DNA from: Streptomyces sp. TS71-3
GTDB lineage: Bacteria > Actinomycetota > Actinomycetes > Streptomycetales > Streptomycetaceae
Direction of reading: 5' to 3'
NCBI RefSeq assembly: GCF_018327685.1
Contig: NZ_BNEL01000001.1
Span: 124,001-188,000 of the forward strand
DNA: 64,000 bases
Part shown: piece after piece, positions 1 to 8,503 of the stretch
Layout of the letters: each line of letters opens with the position of its first letter
Numbering within the stretch: position 1 is the first letter of the stretch
Position numbers and translations under genes: made by a program
Notes under the pieces: model-generated
What the model was told of the DNA's origin: nothing
What the model saw: only the letters and a program-made list of their open reading frames with translations
Databases searched by the model: none

Positions 1-700
1 CGTCGAGGACATCGAGGAGCGCAAGCGCCGCGAGCTGCAACTCGCCCACCGCGCCTCGCACGACTCGCTCACCGGCCTGCCCAACTCCGCCGAGCTGCGC
101 GCCCGGCTCGGCGCCCGGCTCTGCGGCCGTCCGCAGTCCCTGCCGCCGTCCGACATCGATTCCCTCGACGCCGCCTACGCGGGCCCGCCGCTCGGCGACC
201 TCGGCTACGGCCCCGGCGGCCCCGCGGCTGCGGCCGCGGCGGGCTTCCCGGGCCACGACCACGTGCACACGGTCGCCCCGGACGACGAGGCCGACGACGG
301 CACGAAGGGCCTCGCCGTGCTCTTCTGCGACCTGGACGGCTTCAAGTCGATCAACGACCGCTTCGGGCACCACACCGGCGACGCCGTGCTCATCGAGGTC
401 GCCCGCCGCCTCACCAGCGGCGTACGGGACGGCGACACGGTCGCCAGGCTCGGCGGCGACGAGTTCGTCGTCCTCGCCGACGGCCTCGGCCGCGCGGACG
501 CGCAGGACCTCGCGGTCCGCCTGCGGAACGCCATCATCCCCCCGATCAAGGTCGACGGCCGCGCGGTCCGCGTCGGCGCCAGCTTCGGGATCGGCTGGGC
601 ACACTGCGGCATGTCGGCGGACGAAGTATTGAAATCAGCTGACCAACGGATGTACATCGAGAAGCGCTCGCGTGCGAAACAGCACAGACGAGCGGGCTAA
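1..700 (+). CDS. cdgB: Diguanylate cyclase (GGDEF), C-terminal part
   Basis: The frame is open from base 2, so the start and any N-terminal sensor domain lie outside the window. The visible part opens with a helical linker and HDSLTGLPN, the usual entry to a GGDEF domain, and contains FCDLDGFKSIND and the active-site GGDEF. An RDGD sequence lies five residues before GGDEF, matching the spacing of an inhibitory I-site (RxxD), so product feedback by c-di-GMP is likely. About 50 residues rich in Gly/Ala/Asp are inserted between LTGLPN and the first strand of the core fold, which is unusual. The enzyme makes c-di-GMP from two GTP in the cytoplasm. The symbol rests on remembered synteny (cdgB near nagKA in Streptomyces); the enzyme class is secure. 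Confidence 0.85.
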   Translation, partial: VEDIEERKRRELQLAHRASHDSLTGLPNSAELRARLGARLCGRPQSLPPSDIDSLDAAYAGPPLGDLGYGPGGPAAAAAAGFPGHDHVHTVAPDDEADDGTKGLAVLFCDLDGFKSINDRFGHHTGDAVLIEVARRLTSGVRDGDTVARLGGDEFVVLADGLGRADAQDLAVRLRNAIIPPIKVDGRAVRVGASFGIGWAHCGMSADEVLKSADQRMYIEKRSRAKQHRRAG

Positions 701-884
701 CCGCAGGTCAGCGCCGGGCCGGGGACCCGGATGCGGCCGGTGGCCCAGAATGGGACCGGCGAGAGCGGGTACGCTCGGCTGGTCCGCAGACCTGTAGAGA
801 CCGCACAGACCACGTGTGCCCCCCTGCCCGGCAGCGCGCCGGCGGGACCGCACCGACCCCGTGTGCCAAGGAGTGACCAAGGGA

Positions 885-1928
885 ATGACGGCCGGCAACA
901 GCGGCGAGAGCAAGCCCGAGGACGACGACCCGTTCGGTTATCTGTACGCCGACGGGCAGGCGTCCGGGGCCACCCCGCCCGGCGGGGGCGGCGGCTACGG
1001 CTACCCGGGTCAGCGGTCCTCGTACAACCAGGTCCGCACCGTGGGCGGCCGCCAGTACGGGCAGCAGGCCCAGGGCGCCCGCGGCGGCGGGTACGGATAC
1101 CCGCCCCAGCAGGGCCAGCCCGGACAGGGCCGCCCCGGGGCGCCCGGCCAGGACGGGCAGACCGCCGCCTACGGGCAGATCCCCCAGCAGGGCTACCACC
1201 AGCCCAACGCCCACTACCAGGCCCCCGAGACCATGGCCGGCGCCCCGCCGCGCCAGGGCCCCCCGCCCGGGTACGACACCGAGGGCCGGGGCAGGCGCAG
1301 CGGCGGACCCAACACCAAGGGGCTGCTGATCGGCGCGCTCGCGGTGGTCGCCGCGGTCGTCATCGGCATCGGCATCGCCGTGCTCACCGGCGGCGACGGC
1401 GACGACAGCAAGGCCCAGGCAGGAGGTGGCTCCGGCGCCGCGGACACCGCAGGACCGGGCGACACCGCGCCCCCGAAGCAGTCCTCCGGGGAGGCCGGCA
1501 AGCTGCCCAAGTCCGACGCCAAGGCCCTGAAGCTCGACGGCGGCACGGCCACGGCCTCGGACATCAAGGGCGCCAAGGCGGACGGCGGCATCTACGTCGC
1601 GGGCCTCAACCAGGTCGGCGCGTCCGCCACCTGGACGGTCAACGGCATCCCGGCCGGCGGCAAGTACACGCTGTACATCGGCTACGGCGTGCCCGGCAAG
1701 GACGCGAACGCCACCCTCACGGTCAACGGCACCCCGCAGACCACCCCGCTCAGCCTCAAGAACTGGGCGAACGCCCCGGCGGGCGACTGGGAGAAGGGGT
1801 GGACCCGCTCGTACTTCTACCTGGAGCTCAACAAGGGGACGAACACCGTCAAGATCTCCTGCGAGCAGGGGAACCAGTGCGACGCGAACCTCGACCAGGT
1901 CTGGCTCGTGAAGGGCTGGAAGAAGTAA
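885..1928 (+). CDS. Membrane-anchored CBM35-like carbohydrate-binding protein
   Basis: This is a 347-residue protein. Residues 1-140 are a Gly/Pro/Gln/Tyr-rich, presumably disordered cytoplasmic segment. One membrane helix follows at about 146-168 (GLLIGALAVVAAVVIGIGIA), then a Ser/Gly/Asp linker and a C-terminal beta-sandwich of about 130 residues. That last part carries the features of CBM35-type modules: a GxYVAGL strand, YTLYIGYG, a TLTVNGTP strand and a terminal NLDQVWL. It therefore probably holds a sugar-binding domain outside the cell. The ATG at 885 was chosen because an AAGGAG element precedes it; an upstream in-frame ATG at 816 lacks a matching site. It lies 184 bp after the diguanylate cyclase gene. 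The ligand is unknown. Confidence 0.75.
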   Translation: MTAGNSGESKPEDDDPFGYLYADGQASGATPPGGGGGYGYPGQRSSYNQVRTVGGRQYGQQAQGARGGGYGYPPQQGQPGQGRPGAPGQDGQTAAYGQIPQQGYHQPNAHYQAPETMAGAPPRQGPPPGYDTEGRGRRSGGPNTKGLLIGALAVVAAVVIGIGIAVLTGGDGDDSKAQAGGGSGAADTAGPGDTAPPKQSSGEAGKLPKSDAKALKLDGGTATASDIKGAKADGGIYVAGLNQVGASATWTVNGIPAGGKYTLYIGYGVPGKDANATLTVNGTPQTTPLSLKNWANAPAGDWEKGWTRSYFYLELNKGTNTVKISCEQGNQCDANLDQVWLVKGWKK

Positions 1929-1945
1929 CCCCCGGCTGAGCGGCT

Positions 1946-1970
1946 GAGCCGCCGGTTCGCCCGGCGGCTC
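1946..1970. terminator. Hairpin after the carbohydrate-binding gene
   Basis: GAGCCGCCGG and CCGGCGGCTC form a perfect 10-bp stem with a five-base loop. It sits 17 bp after the stop at 1928 and between convergent genes, so it could end transcription from both sides. No U-tract follows, as is normal in Streptomyces. Confidence 0.6.
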
Positions 1971-2080
1971 CTGCTTGGCGACTCCCATGCGGCGTCTCCC
2001 CAGGTCCCTGGCCCAAGCGCCCGGGGATCACCACGAAGGTCTCTCCCCCGGCGGGCCACCTGCCCTCGGCCACCGGGGGA

Positions 2081-3283
2081 TCACGTGGCCTCGGTGACCT
2101 CGACGCGCCCCAGCAGCTCCCCGTACGCGCCCCGGTCGAAGTCGCCCGCCGTCGTGGAGAGGACCGTCGCCGCGGACAGCGCCGCGGCGCGCACGAGCCG
2201 TTTCGGCCAGGGCAGGTTGTCCACGAGCCCCGAGAGCAGCCCGGCGACCGCCGAGTCGCCGGCCCCGGTCGCGTTGCCGCGCACCGGGCCGCTCCGCAGC
2301 CGGCGCGGCGGGACCACCCGCCAGCGGCCCTCCGGCGTCACCGCCAGCATCCCCCGCGGCCCCAGCGAGGCGACGACCGCGTGGGCGCCGCGGCGCCGCG
2401 CGTCCCGGGTGGCCTGCGCGGGCTCGTGGGAGCCGGTGAGTTCGGCCAGCTCGTCCGCGTTCGGCTTGACGATGTCCGGGCGGGCGGCGAGTCCCCGCCG
2501 CAGCGGCTCGCCGCTGGTGTCCAGCAGCACCGGCACGGACACCGCGTGCGCGGCCCGCACCAGCTGCGCGTACGCGCCCACCGGCACCCCGGGCGGCAGG
2601 CTGCCGCACAGCGCCACCGCCGAGCAACCGCCGAGCAGCTCCTCGTACGCGGCCGTGAAGGCCGTCCACTCCTCGGGTGTGATGACCGGGCCGGGCTCGT
2701 TGAGCTGCGTGGTCTCCCCGGTGGCCGCGTCCACGACCGCGACGGTGCGCCGCGTGGTGCCGCCTATGGACACCAGCGCGTCCCGCACCCGCCGTGCACG
2801 CGAGGCTCCGGCCGCCCCGGCCGGACCGGACGCGGTGAGCCTTCCGGCCCCTCCGGCCGCCCCCGCCGCATCCCCGATCCCGGCCGCATCGGCGATCCCG
2901 GCCATATCCGGGCCCGCGATCCGATCGCCGTCGGCGGCTCCGGCCGCGCCCCCGGCCCCGACCGCTACGGCCGCCGTACCGCCGGGTCCGGCACCGCCCG
3001 CCGTGGGGGTGCCCGTGCTCGCGACCGCGCGCACACTCGGGCCCGTCGCCGTCCCGCTCTCGTCCTCCGCGAGTTGATCGCGGAGCGCACGCCCGGTGAG
3101 TCCGCCGGCGAAGCCGGTGACGGTCACCTCGTGGCCGAGCGCCGCGAGTACCCGCGCGACGTTGAGCCCTTTGCCGCCGGGCCGCTCCACCACTTCTGAT
3201 ACGCGGTGGGTGGCGCCCGGCCGCAACGCCGCGACCCTGTACGTGATGTCGAGGGCGGCGTTCAGCGTGACCGTGAGGATCAC
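2081..3283 (-). CDS. PfkB-family sugar-phosphate kinase (1-phosphofructokinase type)
   Basis: A 400-residue member of the ribokinase/PfkB superfamily. The N-terminus ILTVTLNAALD and RPGGKGLNVARVLAALG match 1-phosphofructokinase and tagatose-6-phosphate kinase. The C-terminal signature NATGAGDSAVAGLLSG holds the catalytic Asp. The GTG at 3283 has GAGGAG eight bases upstream. The protein is about 90 residues longer than usual because an Ala/Gly-rich segment (about residues 85-175) is inserted in the lid region. The gene lies downstream of nagA on the same strand, separated by 330 bp. It may phosphorylate a hexose phosphate linked to amino-sugar or fructose use, but the substrate cannot be read from sequence. 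Confidence 0.8.
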   Translation of the reverse strand: MILTVTLNAALDITYRVAALRPGATHRVSEVVERPGGKGLNVARVLAALGHEVTVTGFAGGLTGRALRDQLAEDESGTATGPSVRAVASTGTPTAGGAGPGGTAAVAVGAGGAAGAADGDRIAGPDMAGIADAAGIGDAAGAAGGAGRLTASGPAGAAGASRARRVRDALVSIGGTTRRTVAVVDAATGETTQLNEPGPVITPEEWTAFTAAYEELLGGCSAVALCGSLPPGVPVGAYAQLVRAAHAVSVPVLLDTSGEPLRRGLAARPDIVKPNADELAELTGSHEPAQATRDARRRGAHAVVASLGPRGMLAVTPEGRWRVVPPRRLRSGPVRGNATGAGDSAVAGLLSGLVDNLPWPKRLVRAAALSAATVLSTTAGDFDRGAYGELLGRVEVTEAT

Positions 3284-3612
3284 CCGAATCTCCTCGAAGA
3301 ATTCGCCTGCCGTGTGGCCGACCGTCGTACCGCTGTCCGTCCTGATCATGCCAAAGACTCAGCGGCAGGCCCAGACCGGCTCCGGCCTGATCCGAACGAG
3401 AGGCCCTGGGTACCCCATGCGCGCCCTGGGCGCCCGCGCCGGAGTGCGGGCGCCCGTCCGCGGCGGTACCGCGCGAGCGTGCGCCCGTCTCCCGCCGCGG
3501 CCCGGGCACCGGCGGCGGGAGATCCGCTCGGGCGGACTGGCCGGATCCCTCCCCCGCCGGATCAGCCTCCGGGCCGGATCGCCCTCCGGGACGGACCAGC
3601 TCCCCGGCCGGA
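3284..3612. repeat. Gene-free gap with degenerate 16-20 bp repeats
   Basis: No convincing gene lies between nagA and the kinase gene. Bases 3535-3625 carry several imperfect copies of a GCCGGATC plus CTCCGGG unit. The rest is plain GC-rich sequence, and I see no terminator or clear promoter. Confidence 0.4.
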
Positions 3613-4845
3613 TCAGTCCCCCGGCCGCACCACCCACTCGCCCTTCCGCATGACCCCCGCGAGCCCGAAGTCCGCGTCGAGGACGACCGCGTCGGCGTCC
3701 TTGCCGGGTTCCAGGGAGCCCACGGTGTCGTAGCGGCCGAGGAGCCTGGCCGGGTTCTCGCTGAGGGCGTGGACGGCGTCCTGGACGGGCAGGCGGTCCA
3801 CGGTGACCGCGCGCTGCAAGGCGCGGTCCAGGGTGAGGGTGGAGCCCGCGATGGAACCGCCCTCGGCGAGCCGGGCCACGCCGTCCTTGACCTCCACGGC
3901 GAGCGGTCCGAGGCGGTAGAGGCCGTCGCCGAAGCCGGCCGCGTCCATGGCGTCCGTGATGAAGGCGACCCGGGCGGCGCCGGCGCGGTGGAAGGCCAGT
4001 TGCAGGGCGGCGGGGTGCAGGTGGGTGCCGTCGTTGATCAGCTCGACGGTCACCCGGTCGTCCTCCAGCAGGGCCGCGACGGGTCCCGGCGTCCGGTGGC
4101 CGAGCGGCGGCATCGCGTTGAAGAGGTGGGTGGCGACGCTCGCGCCCGCGTCGATGGCGGCCACGGTCTGCTCGTAGGTGGCGTCGGTGTGGCCCACGGC
4201 CGCGATCACGCCGTGCTCGGCGAGCAGCCGTACGGAGTCCAGGCCGCCGGGCAGTTCGGGGGCGAGCGTGACCATGGTGGCCTGGCCGCGCGCCGCGTCG
4301 AGCAGCTTGCGGACCTCGGCGGGGTCCGGGTCGCGCAGCAGCGCCTCGGAGTGCGCGCCCTTGCGGCACGGCGAGATGAACGGGCCCTCGAAGTGGATGC
4401 CCGCGATGTCGCCCTGCTCGGCCAGCTCGGAGAGCAGCCCGGCGCGCTGGGCGAGCGCGGCGGTCTCGCCGGTGACGGTGGAGGCGACCACGGTGGTGGT
4501 GCCGTGCAGGCGGTGGGTGCGGACACCGGTGAGGATGTCGGCGACGGTGCCGTTGGTGAACGAGGCGCCTCCGCCGCCGTGGTTGTGGATGTCCACGAAG
4601 CCCGGGACCAGCCAGTGCCCGGTGAGGTCGACGACCTCGCCGCCGGCGGCCCCGGCATCCCCCTGCGTGCCGGCACCGGTGGCACGGGTCGCACCGGCGC
4701 CCGTACCCGCGCCCGTGTCTCCGGGAGCGCTCCCGGAGACGCCGGCGATCCGGGTGCCCTCCACGGTGAGGCGAGCGCCGTCCAGGATTCCGTCGGGCAG
4801 GACCACACGGGCACCGGTGAGAGTGCATCTGTCCTTCGCGGGCAT
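3613..4845 (-). CDS. nagA: N-acetylglucosamine-6-phosphate deacetylase
   Basis: A 410-residue amidohydrolase that converts GlcNAc-6-phosphate to glucosamine-6-phosphate and acetate in the cytoplasm. Visible landmarks are the metal-site motif DIHNHGGG, GIHFEGPF with the family Glu, AVGHTDA, THLFNAMPPL, and FITDAMDAAG with the catalytic Asp. The ATG at 4845 has GGAGG about nine bases upstream, inside the end of nagK. The 7-bp gap to nagK implies translational coupling. About 25 Gly/Thr/Ala residues are inserted shortly before DIHNH, relative to typical NagA. With nagK it forms the intracellular route for chitin-derived GlcNAc, and the DasR-type site upstream of nagK should control both. Confidence 0.92.
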   Translation of the reverse strand: MPAKDRCTLTGARVVLPDGILDGARLTVEGTRIAGVSGSAPGDTGAGTGAGATRATGAGTQGDAGAAGGEVVDLTGHWLVPGFVDIHNHGGGGASFTNGTVADILTGVRTHRLHGTTTVVASTVTGETAALAQRAGLLSELAEQGDIAGIHFEGPFISPCRKGAHSEALLRDPDPAEVRKLLDAARGQATMVTLAPELPGGLDSVRLLAEHGVIAAVGHTDATYEQTVAAIDAGASVATHLFNAMPPLGHRTPGPVAALLEDDRVTVELINDGTHLHPAALQLAFHRAGAARVAFITDAMDAAGFGDGLYRLGPLAVEVKDGVARLAEGGSIAGSTLTLDRALQRAVTVDRLPVQDAVHALSENPARLLGRYDTVGSLEPGKDADAVVLDADFGLAGVMRKGEWVVRPGD

Positions 4846-4852
4846 CAGGCCG

Positions 4853-5881
4853 TTACCTCCGGGGAGTCGTGGGGGTGGACGTGCTCCCGCCGGGGCGGGG
4901 AGCGGGGGACGGGACGGCGCCGGCGGGCCGGACGCCCTCGGCGGCGGGCCCGGGGGCGGCGGAACCGGCGAGCAGGTCCCAGGCGAGCAGCCCCGCACCG
5001 AGGCAGCCCGCGGTGTCGCCGAGGGCCGCGGGCACGATGTCGGGCAGGCCCTGGAAGGTGACGCGGCGTTCGACGGCGGCACGCAGCGGCGCGAACAGCG
5101 TCTGACCGGCCTCGGCGAGGCCGCCGCCGACGATCAGGGTGCGCGGGTCGATCAGGGTGAGAGCGGCGACCAGGCCGTCCGCGAGCGCGTCCACGGCCGC
5201 CTGCCAGACCTCGGCGGCGCGCGGGTCGCCCGCGGCGACGGCCTCGGCGCAGCCCGCGGCGTCCGCGTCCGGGTCGCCGGAGGCCGCCGCCCACGCCCGG
5301 CTCACCGCGGCGGCCGACGCGAGGCGTTCCAGGCAGCCGCGCTGGCCGCAGTCGCAGGGCGGCCCGCCGGGGCGGACCACCATGTGCCCGATCTCGCCGG
5401 CCGAGCCGTGCGCGCCGGGCTCGATGGCGCCGTCGATGCCGATGGCGCCCGCGATCCCGGTGCCCAGCGCCACGAAGAGGAACCGGTCGGCGCCCCGGCC
5501 CGCCCCGATCCGGCCCTCGGCGAGCCCGCCGGTGCGCACGTCGTGGCCGAGCGCCACCGGCAGCCCGCCGAGCCGGCGGCTCAGCAGGTCGCGCAGCGGA
5601 ACGCGGTCCCAGCCCAGGTTGGCGGCGTAGACGGCGAGGCCGCGCTCGGAGTCGACGATGCCGGGGACGGCCGCACCGGCCGCCGCGGCACCCTCGCCGA
5701 ACCGCTCCTCGCCGGCGCCGCGCAGCTCGGCGGCGAAGTCGAGGATCGCGTCGACGACGGCGTCGGCGCCCCGCTCGCGGCCGGTCGCCCGGCGCCGCTC
5801 GTACAGCAGCGCGCCGTCCGCCCCGACCAGGGCGCCCTTCATCCCGGTGCCGCCCACGTCCAGGGCGATGACATGTCTCAC
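4853..5881 (-). CDS. nagK: ROK-family N-acetylglucosamine kinase
   Basis: A 342-residue ROK kinase expected to phosphorylate free GlcNAc at O-6. The N-terminal phosphate loop is ALDVGGTGMKGALV. The zinc signature CDCGQRGCLE (CxCGxxGCxE) is complete, and the sugar-site segment EIGHMVV precedes it. The GTG at 5881 was preferred because the GGAGG at about 5891-5895 is then about nine bases away. A GTG two codons earlier (5887) and an out-of-frame ATG at 5889 are too close to that site. It is the first gene of the nagK-nagA unit, and its promoter region contains a dre-like palindrome at 5909-5924. Confidence 0.9.
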   Translation of the reverse strand: MRHVIALDVGGTGMKGALVGADGALLYERRRATGRERGADAVVDAILDFAAELRGAGEERFGEGAAAAGAAVPGIVDSERGLAVYAANLGWDRVPLRDLLSRRLGGLPVALGHDVRTGGLAEGRIGAGRGADRFLFVALGTGIAGAIGIDGAIEPGAHGSAGEIGHMVVRPGGPPCDCGQRGCLERLASAAAVSRAWAAASGDPDADAAGCAEAVAAGDPRAAEVWQAAVDALADGLVAALTLIDPRTLIVGGGLAEAGQTLFAPLRAAVERRVTFQGLPDIVPAALGDTAGCLGAGLLAWDLLAGSAAPGPAAEGVRPAGAVPSPAPRPGGSTSTPTTPRR

Positions 5882-5908
5882 CCGCACATCCTCCCGCGAA
5901 GGACCGGG

Positions 5909-5924
5909 AGAGGTCTAGTCCAGT
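5909..5924. promoter_or_regulatory. DasR-responsive element (dre-like palindrome)
   Basis: AGAGGTCTAGTCCAGT matches the dre consensus AGTGGTCTAGACCAGT at 14 of 16 positions as I remember it. It lies 28 bp upstream of the nagK start, where DasR binding would block transcription. Glucosamine-6-phosphate is the known releasing ligand of DasR, so the site fits GlcNAc induction of nagKA. Confidence 0.75.
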
Positions 5925-6060
5925 GAGTCCGTTCCGCCCAACGGGACTCCCCGGACACCACCGGCACCTCGGGCACCCCCACGCCTCACGGCAGCGGGGG
6001 AGCAGCCGGCCACGGCGAAGCAGGCTGAATCCGCCCGCGGCCGAGGGGTACGGTCGCGGT

Positions 6061-6413
6061 ATGGACGGCAGCGGCACGCGGGACCGGGACGGCGGCGTGG
6101 ACGGGGACGAGGACGGGCACGGCGGTCGCACGCGGGAGGGGGCCCCGGAGGGGAATCCCGGGGCTGAGGGGGAGGCACAGGCGCCCAGGACGAGCTGAGC
6201 GCCCGGCACCGTGCCGTCCTCGCACTCGAACGGCGCAACTGGCCCGCACCCGGCGCGAAGGAGCGCGCCATACGCGAGCAACTGGGCCTCGCGCCGGTCC
6301 GCTACTACCAGCTCCTCAACGCGCTCCTCGACGACCCGCGTGCCCTGGCACACGACCCCGTCACGGTGAACCGGCTGCGCAGGATCCGCGCCCGCCGCCG
6401 CACGGAACGCTGA
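6061..6413 (+). pseudogene. DUF3263 protein gene, apparently frameshifted
   Basis: The ATG at 6061 opens a frame coding an Asp/Gly/Glu-rich N-terminus that ends at a TGA at 6196. The recognisable DUF3263 body (ERRNWPAPGAKERAIREQLG, then RYYQLLNALLDDPRAL and NRLRRIRARRR) is in another frame, from about 6186 to the TGA at 6411. That second frame has no ATG, GTG or TTG start after its preceding stop at about 6165. One extra base in the GGGGG run near 6167-6171 would join the two parts. Members of this family are short helix-turn-helix-like proteins of 80-110 residues and unknown role. The break may be a real mutation or a homopolymer sequencing error. Confidence 0.65.
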
Positions 6414-6551
6414 CGCCGCCCGGCAGCCGCCGCGACCCACCACGGCAGCCCGTCACCGCACCCTGCGTTACCGCACAAGGTGGGACGCCTCCCGCGTCAC
6501 CGCACAACGCGCGACCGACCCGGCGTCACCGCCCGAAGAGCCACCGACCCG

Positions 6552-6641
6552 TCGCGACCCCGCGACGAGCCGCCGCACCCCTCGCGACCCCACGACGAGC
6601 CGCCGCACCCCTCGCGACCCCGCGACGAGCCACCGCGCCCG
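6552..6641. repeat. 30-bp tandem repeat, three copies
   Basis: Units starting at 6552, 6582 and 6612 share TCGCGACCCCGCGACGAGCC followed by GCCGCACCCC, with one or two differences. The array ends just before the stop of the next (minus-strand) gene at 6658. The rest of 6414-6657 shows no gene. Confidence 0.8.
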
Positions 6642-6657
6642 GCGCAACCGCCCCCCG

Positions 6658-8250
6658 TCACCGATCCTCCTGCCGGGCCTGATCGCAAGCGTCCCGGTTG
6701 TCCGGGACCGTGCAGGGCAGGTGGCCGTTGCGCTCCATGACGTTCTGGCCGGTGTCGCTGTTCATGGAGTCGAGGAACTTCGAGGTGAGCGAGTTGTCCG
6801 GCGGGGTCCCGTACGTGTAGGCGTACTCGGGCTCCCAGAAGGGGTAGCCGCTGGTCCGGACGGCGTCGGTGGAGGGCTGCTTGCCGTCCAGGCCGAGCAG
6901 TTGCAGCTTCCCCTTGGCGGCGTACTCCTGGGCGGTGTGCAGGTCGGCGTAGCCGATCGCGCCGGGCGTGGCGGCCACCGTCTTCAGCAGCCGGTCGGTG
7001 CTGCTCTGCTCGCAGCGGGTGATGCCCTTGTACTCGCGGAACCGGGTGCCGCAGTCGTCGGCGCTCGACGTGCGCGGGGGCTCGGTGGTGCCGCCCAGCA
7101 GCCGCTCCTCGAAGACGTTGCGGGAGCCGGAGTCGCCGTCCCGGCCCACCAGCGTGACCCGGAGGTGGGGGCCGGGCGTGCCCGACGCGGCGCGCAGGTC
7201 ACGCCAGTCCGTGATGTCCCCGGTGTAGAGCTTCTGGAGGTCCGCGCGGCGGATGTCGGTGAGCCGCACGTCCTTGTTGACGACCAGCGCGAACACCGAG
7301 ACCGCGACGAGACGCCCCTTCAGGCGCGGGTTCCTGCTCTGCGCGGGTCCGTCGGAGAGCGCGAGGTACGGGGCGAAGCCGTTGCCGGCCGCCGAGCCCC
7401 GGTCGAGCAGGGTGCTGATGCCGGCCCCGCTGCCGTGCGCGTCGACGGTGATCTTCGGGGCGCTCTTGCAGTTCTCGCGGTAGGCGCCGGCCAGCCGGGT
7501 CATCACCGGCTCGAACGCGGTGGAGCCGACGACGCTGAGGTTCCCGCCCGCACAGCCCGCCGGGAGCGGCTTCTCCTGGAAGTGGCTGAAGAAGAACGGC
7601 TGGGCGACCGTCACGAGGAAGAGGCTGAGGATCAGCCCGAGCATCCGGTTGGTGGGGCGCCGGAACCGCTCGTTGTTGCGGACCTTGCCCTCCTTGAGGC
7701 GGCCGTCGACCTCCGCCGGCTTCTCCCCGCCGGGGCCGGTCAGCAGCACCAGCAGCTTGAAGTGGTCGCCGCGGTTCAGCGGCACCCGCGGTATGGAGAC
7801 CTCGCTGCCCGACCAGACGAGGCCGGGGCTCTCCTCGTTGCTGCCGCGGGGCAGGTAGCGCAGCAGGGACAGGTGGCTGGGCTCGGTGACCGCGACGTCC
7901 CGGACGGTGCGGCCCGGGAAGGTGGCCGTCAGGCCGTGGTCCGCCGCGGGGGAGTTGATGTAGTCCTGCGCGTCGATGCCGCGGAAGCCGTCGTTCTCGA
8001 TCCTCAGCAGCACCAGGGACGCGCCGGACAGGCCGGACAGGTCCGTCTGGCTCTCCAGAATCCGCAGCCGCTGGTGCAGCGGGCCCTCGTCCCGGCTGCC
8101 GTCGTCTATCACCGTGTCCATCTGGACGCGGAAGCCGATCCGCTTGCGGCCGGGGAACAGCCGCTCGTACGACAGCACCCCGACGGTCGCCACGACGCCG
8201 AGCAGCGCCAGCAGGTTCTCCGGCGCCAGCAGATCCAGCAGCCACCCCAT
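6658..8250 (-). CDS. Membrane-tethered PstS-like phosphate-binding-type protein
   Basis: A 530-residue protein. An N-terminal membrane helix (LLALLGVVATVGVLSY) is followed by about 200 residues with no family I recognise. A second helix lies at about 228-247, and then comes a periplasmic-binding-like domain to the end. The last domain shows the PstS signature pattern: LSVVGSTAFEPV, a GSGAGIS loop, FALVVNKDV, LQKLYTGDITDW, GRDGDSGSRNVFEE and an ATPGAIGY segment. This is the layout of phosphate- or oxyanion-binding proteins, but it is held by helices rather than a lipid anchor and carries an extra inside domain. No pst transport genes lie nearby, so it may sense rather than import. The ATG at 8250 follows GGGGGA. 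Confidence 0.7.
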   Translation of the reverse strand: MGWLLDLLAPENLLALLGVVATVGVLSYERLFPGRKRIGFRVQMDTVIDDGSRDEGPLHQRLRILESQTDLSGLSGASLVLLRIENDGFRGIDAQDYINSPAADHGLTATFPGRTVRDVAVTEPSHLSLLRYLPRGSNEESPGLVWSGSEVSIPRVPLNRGDHFKLLVLLTGPGGEKPAEVDGRLKEGKVRNNERFRRPTNRMLGLILSLFLVTVAQPFFFSHFQEKPLPAGCAGGNLSVVGSTAFEPVMTRLAGAYRENCKSAPKITVDAHGSGAGISTLLDRGSAAGNGFAPYLALSDGPAQSRNPRLKGRLVAVSVFALVVNKDVRLTDIRRADLQKLYTGDITDWRDLRAASGTPGPHLRVTLVGRDGDSGSRNVFEERLLGGTTEPPRTSSADDCGTRFREYKGITRCEQSSTDRLLKTVAATPGAIGYADLHTAQEYAAKGKLQLLGLDGKQPSTDAVRTSGYPFWEPEYAYTYGTPPDNSLTSKFLDSMNSDTGQNVMERNGHLPCTVPDNRDACDQARQEDR

Positions 8251-8503
8251 GAGTCGTCCCCCGCGCACGTGATCTGAGGCGATGACAGGCCGCGGCCCAC
8301 ACTGGCGCAGCCGCCCGGGAGGGGTCCCGCGCCCACCCCCGCCAGGGAGGGACAAATGTACGAGTCGGAGCGCTTTTCGGGGATGCCGCGACCCGACCCG
8401 CACGCACTGTTCGCCGACTGTTCAACGGGCGGAGACCCGTCGCCGTGGCCGCTTTCGGATCACCCGCCGGGTCCGGGCCAGGGACGCTGGATACAGTCGC
8501 TCC

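Noticed and set aside
708..1988. Long minus-strand frame opposite the carbohydrate-binding protein gene
   Set aside because: It reads as Gly/Arg/Val-rich shadow of the plus-strand gene, which has a clear membrane helix, domain and ribosome-binding site.
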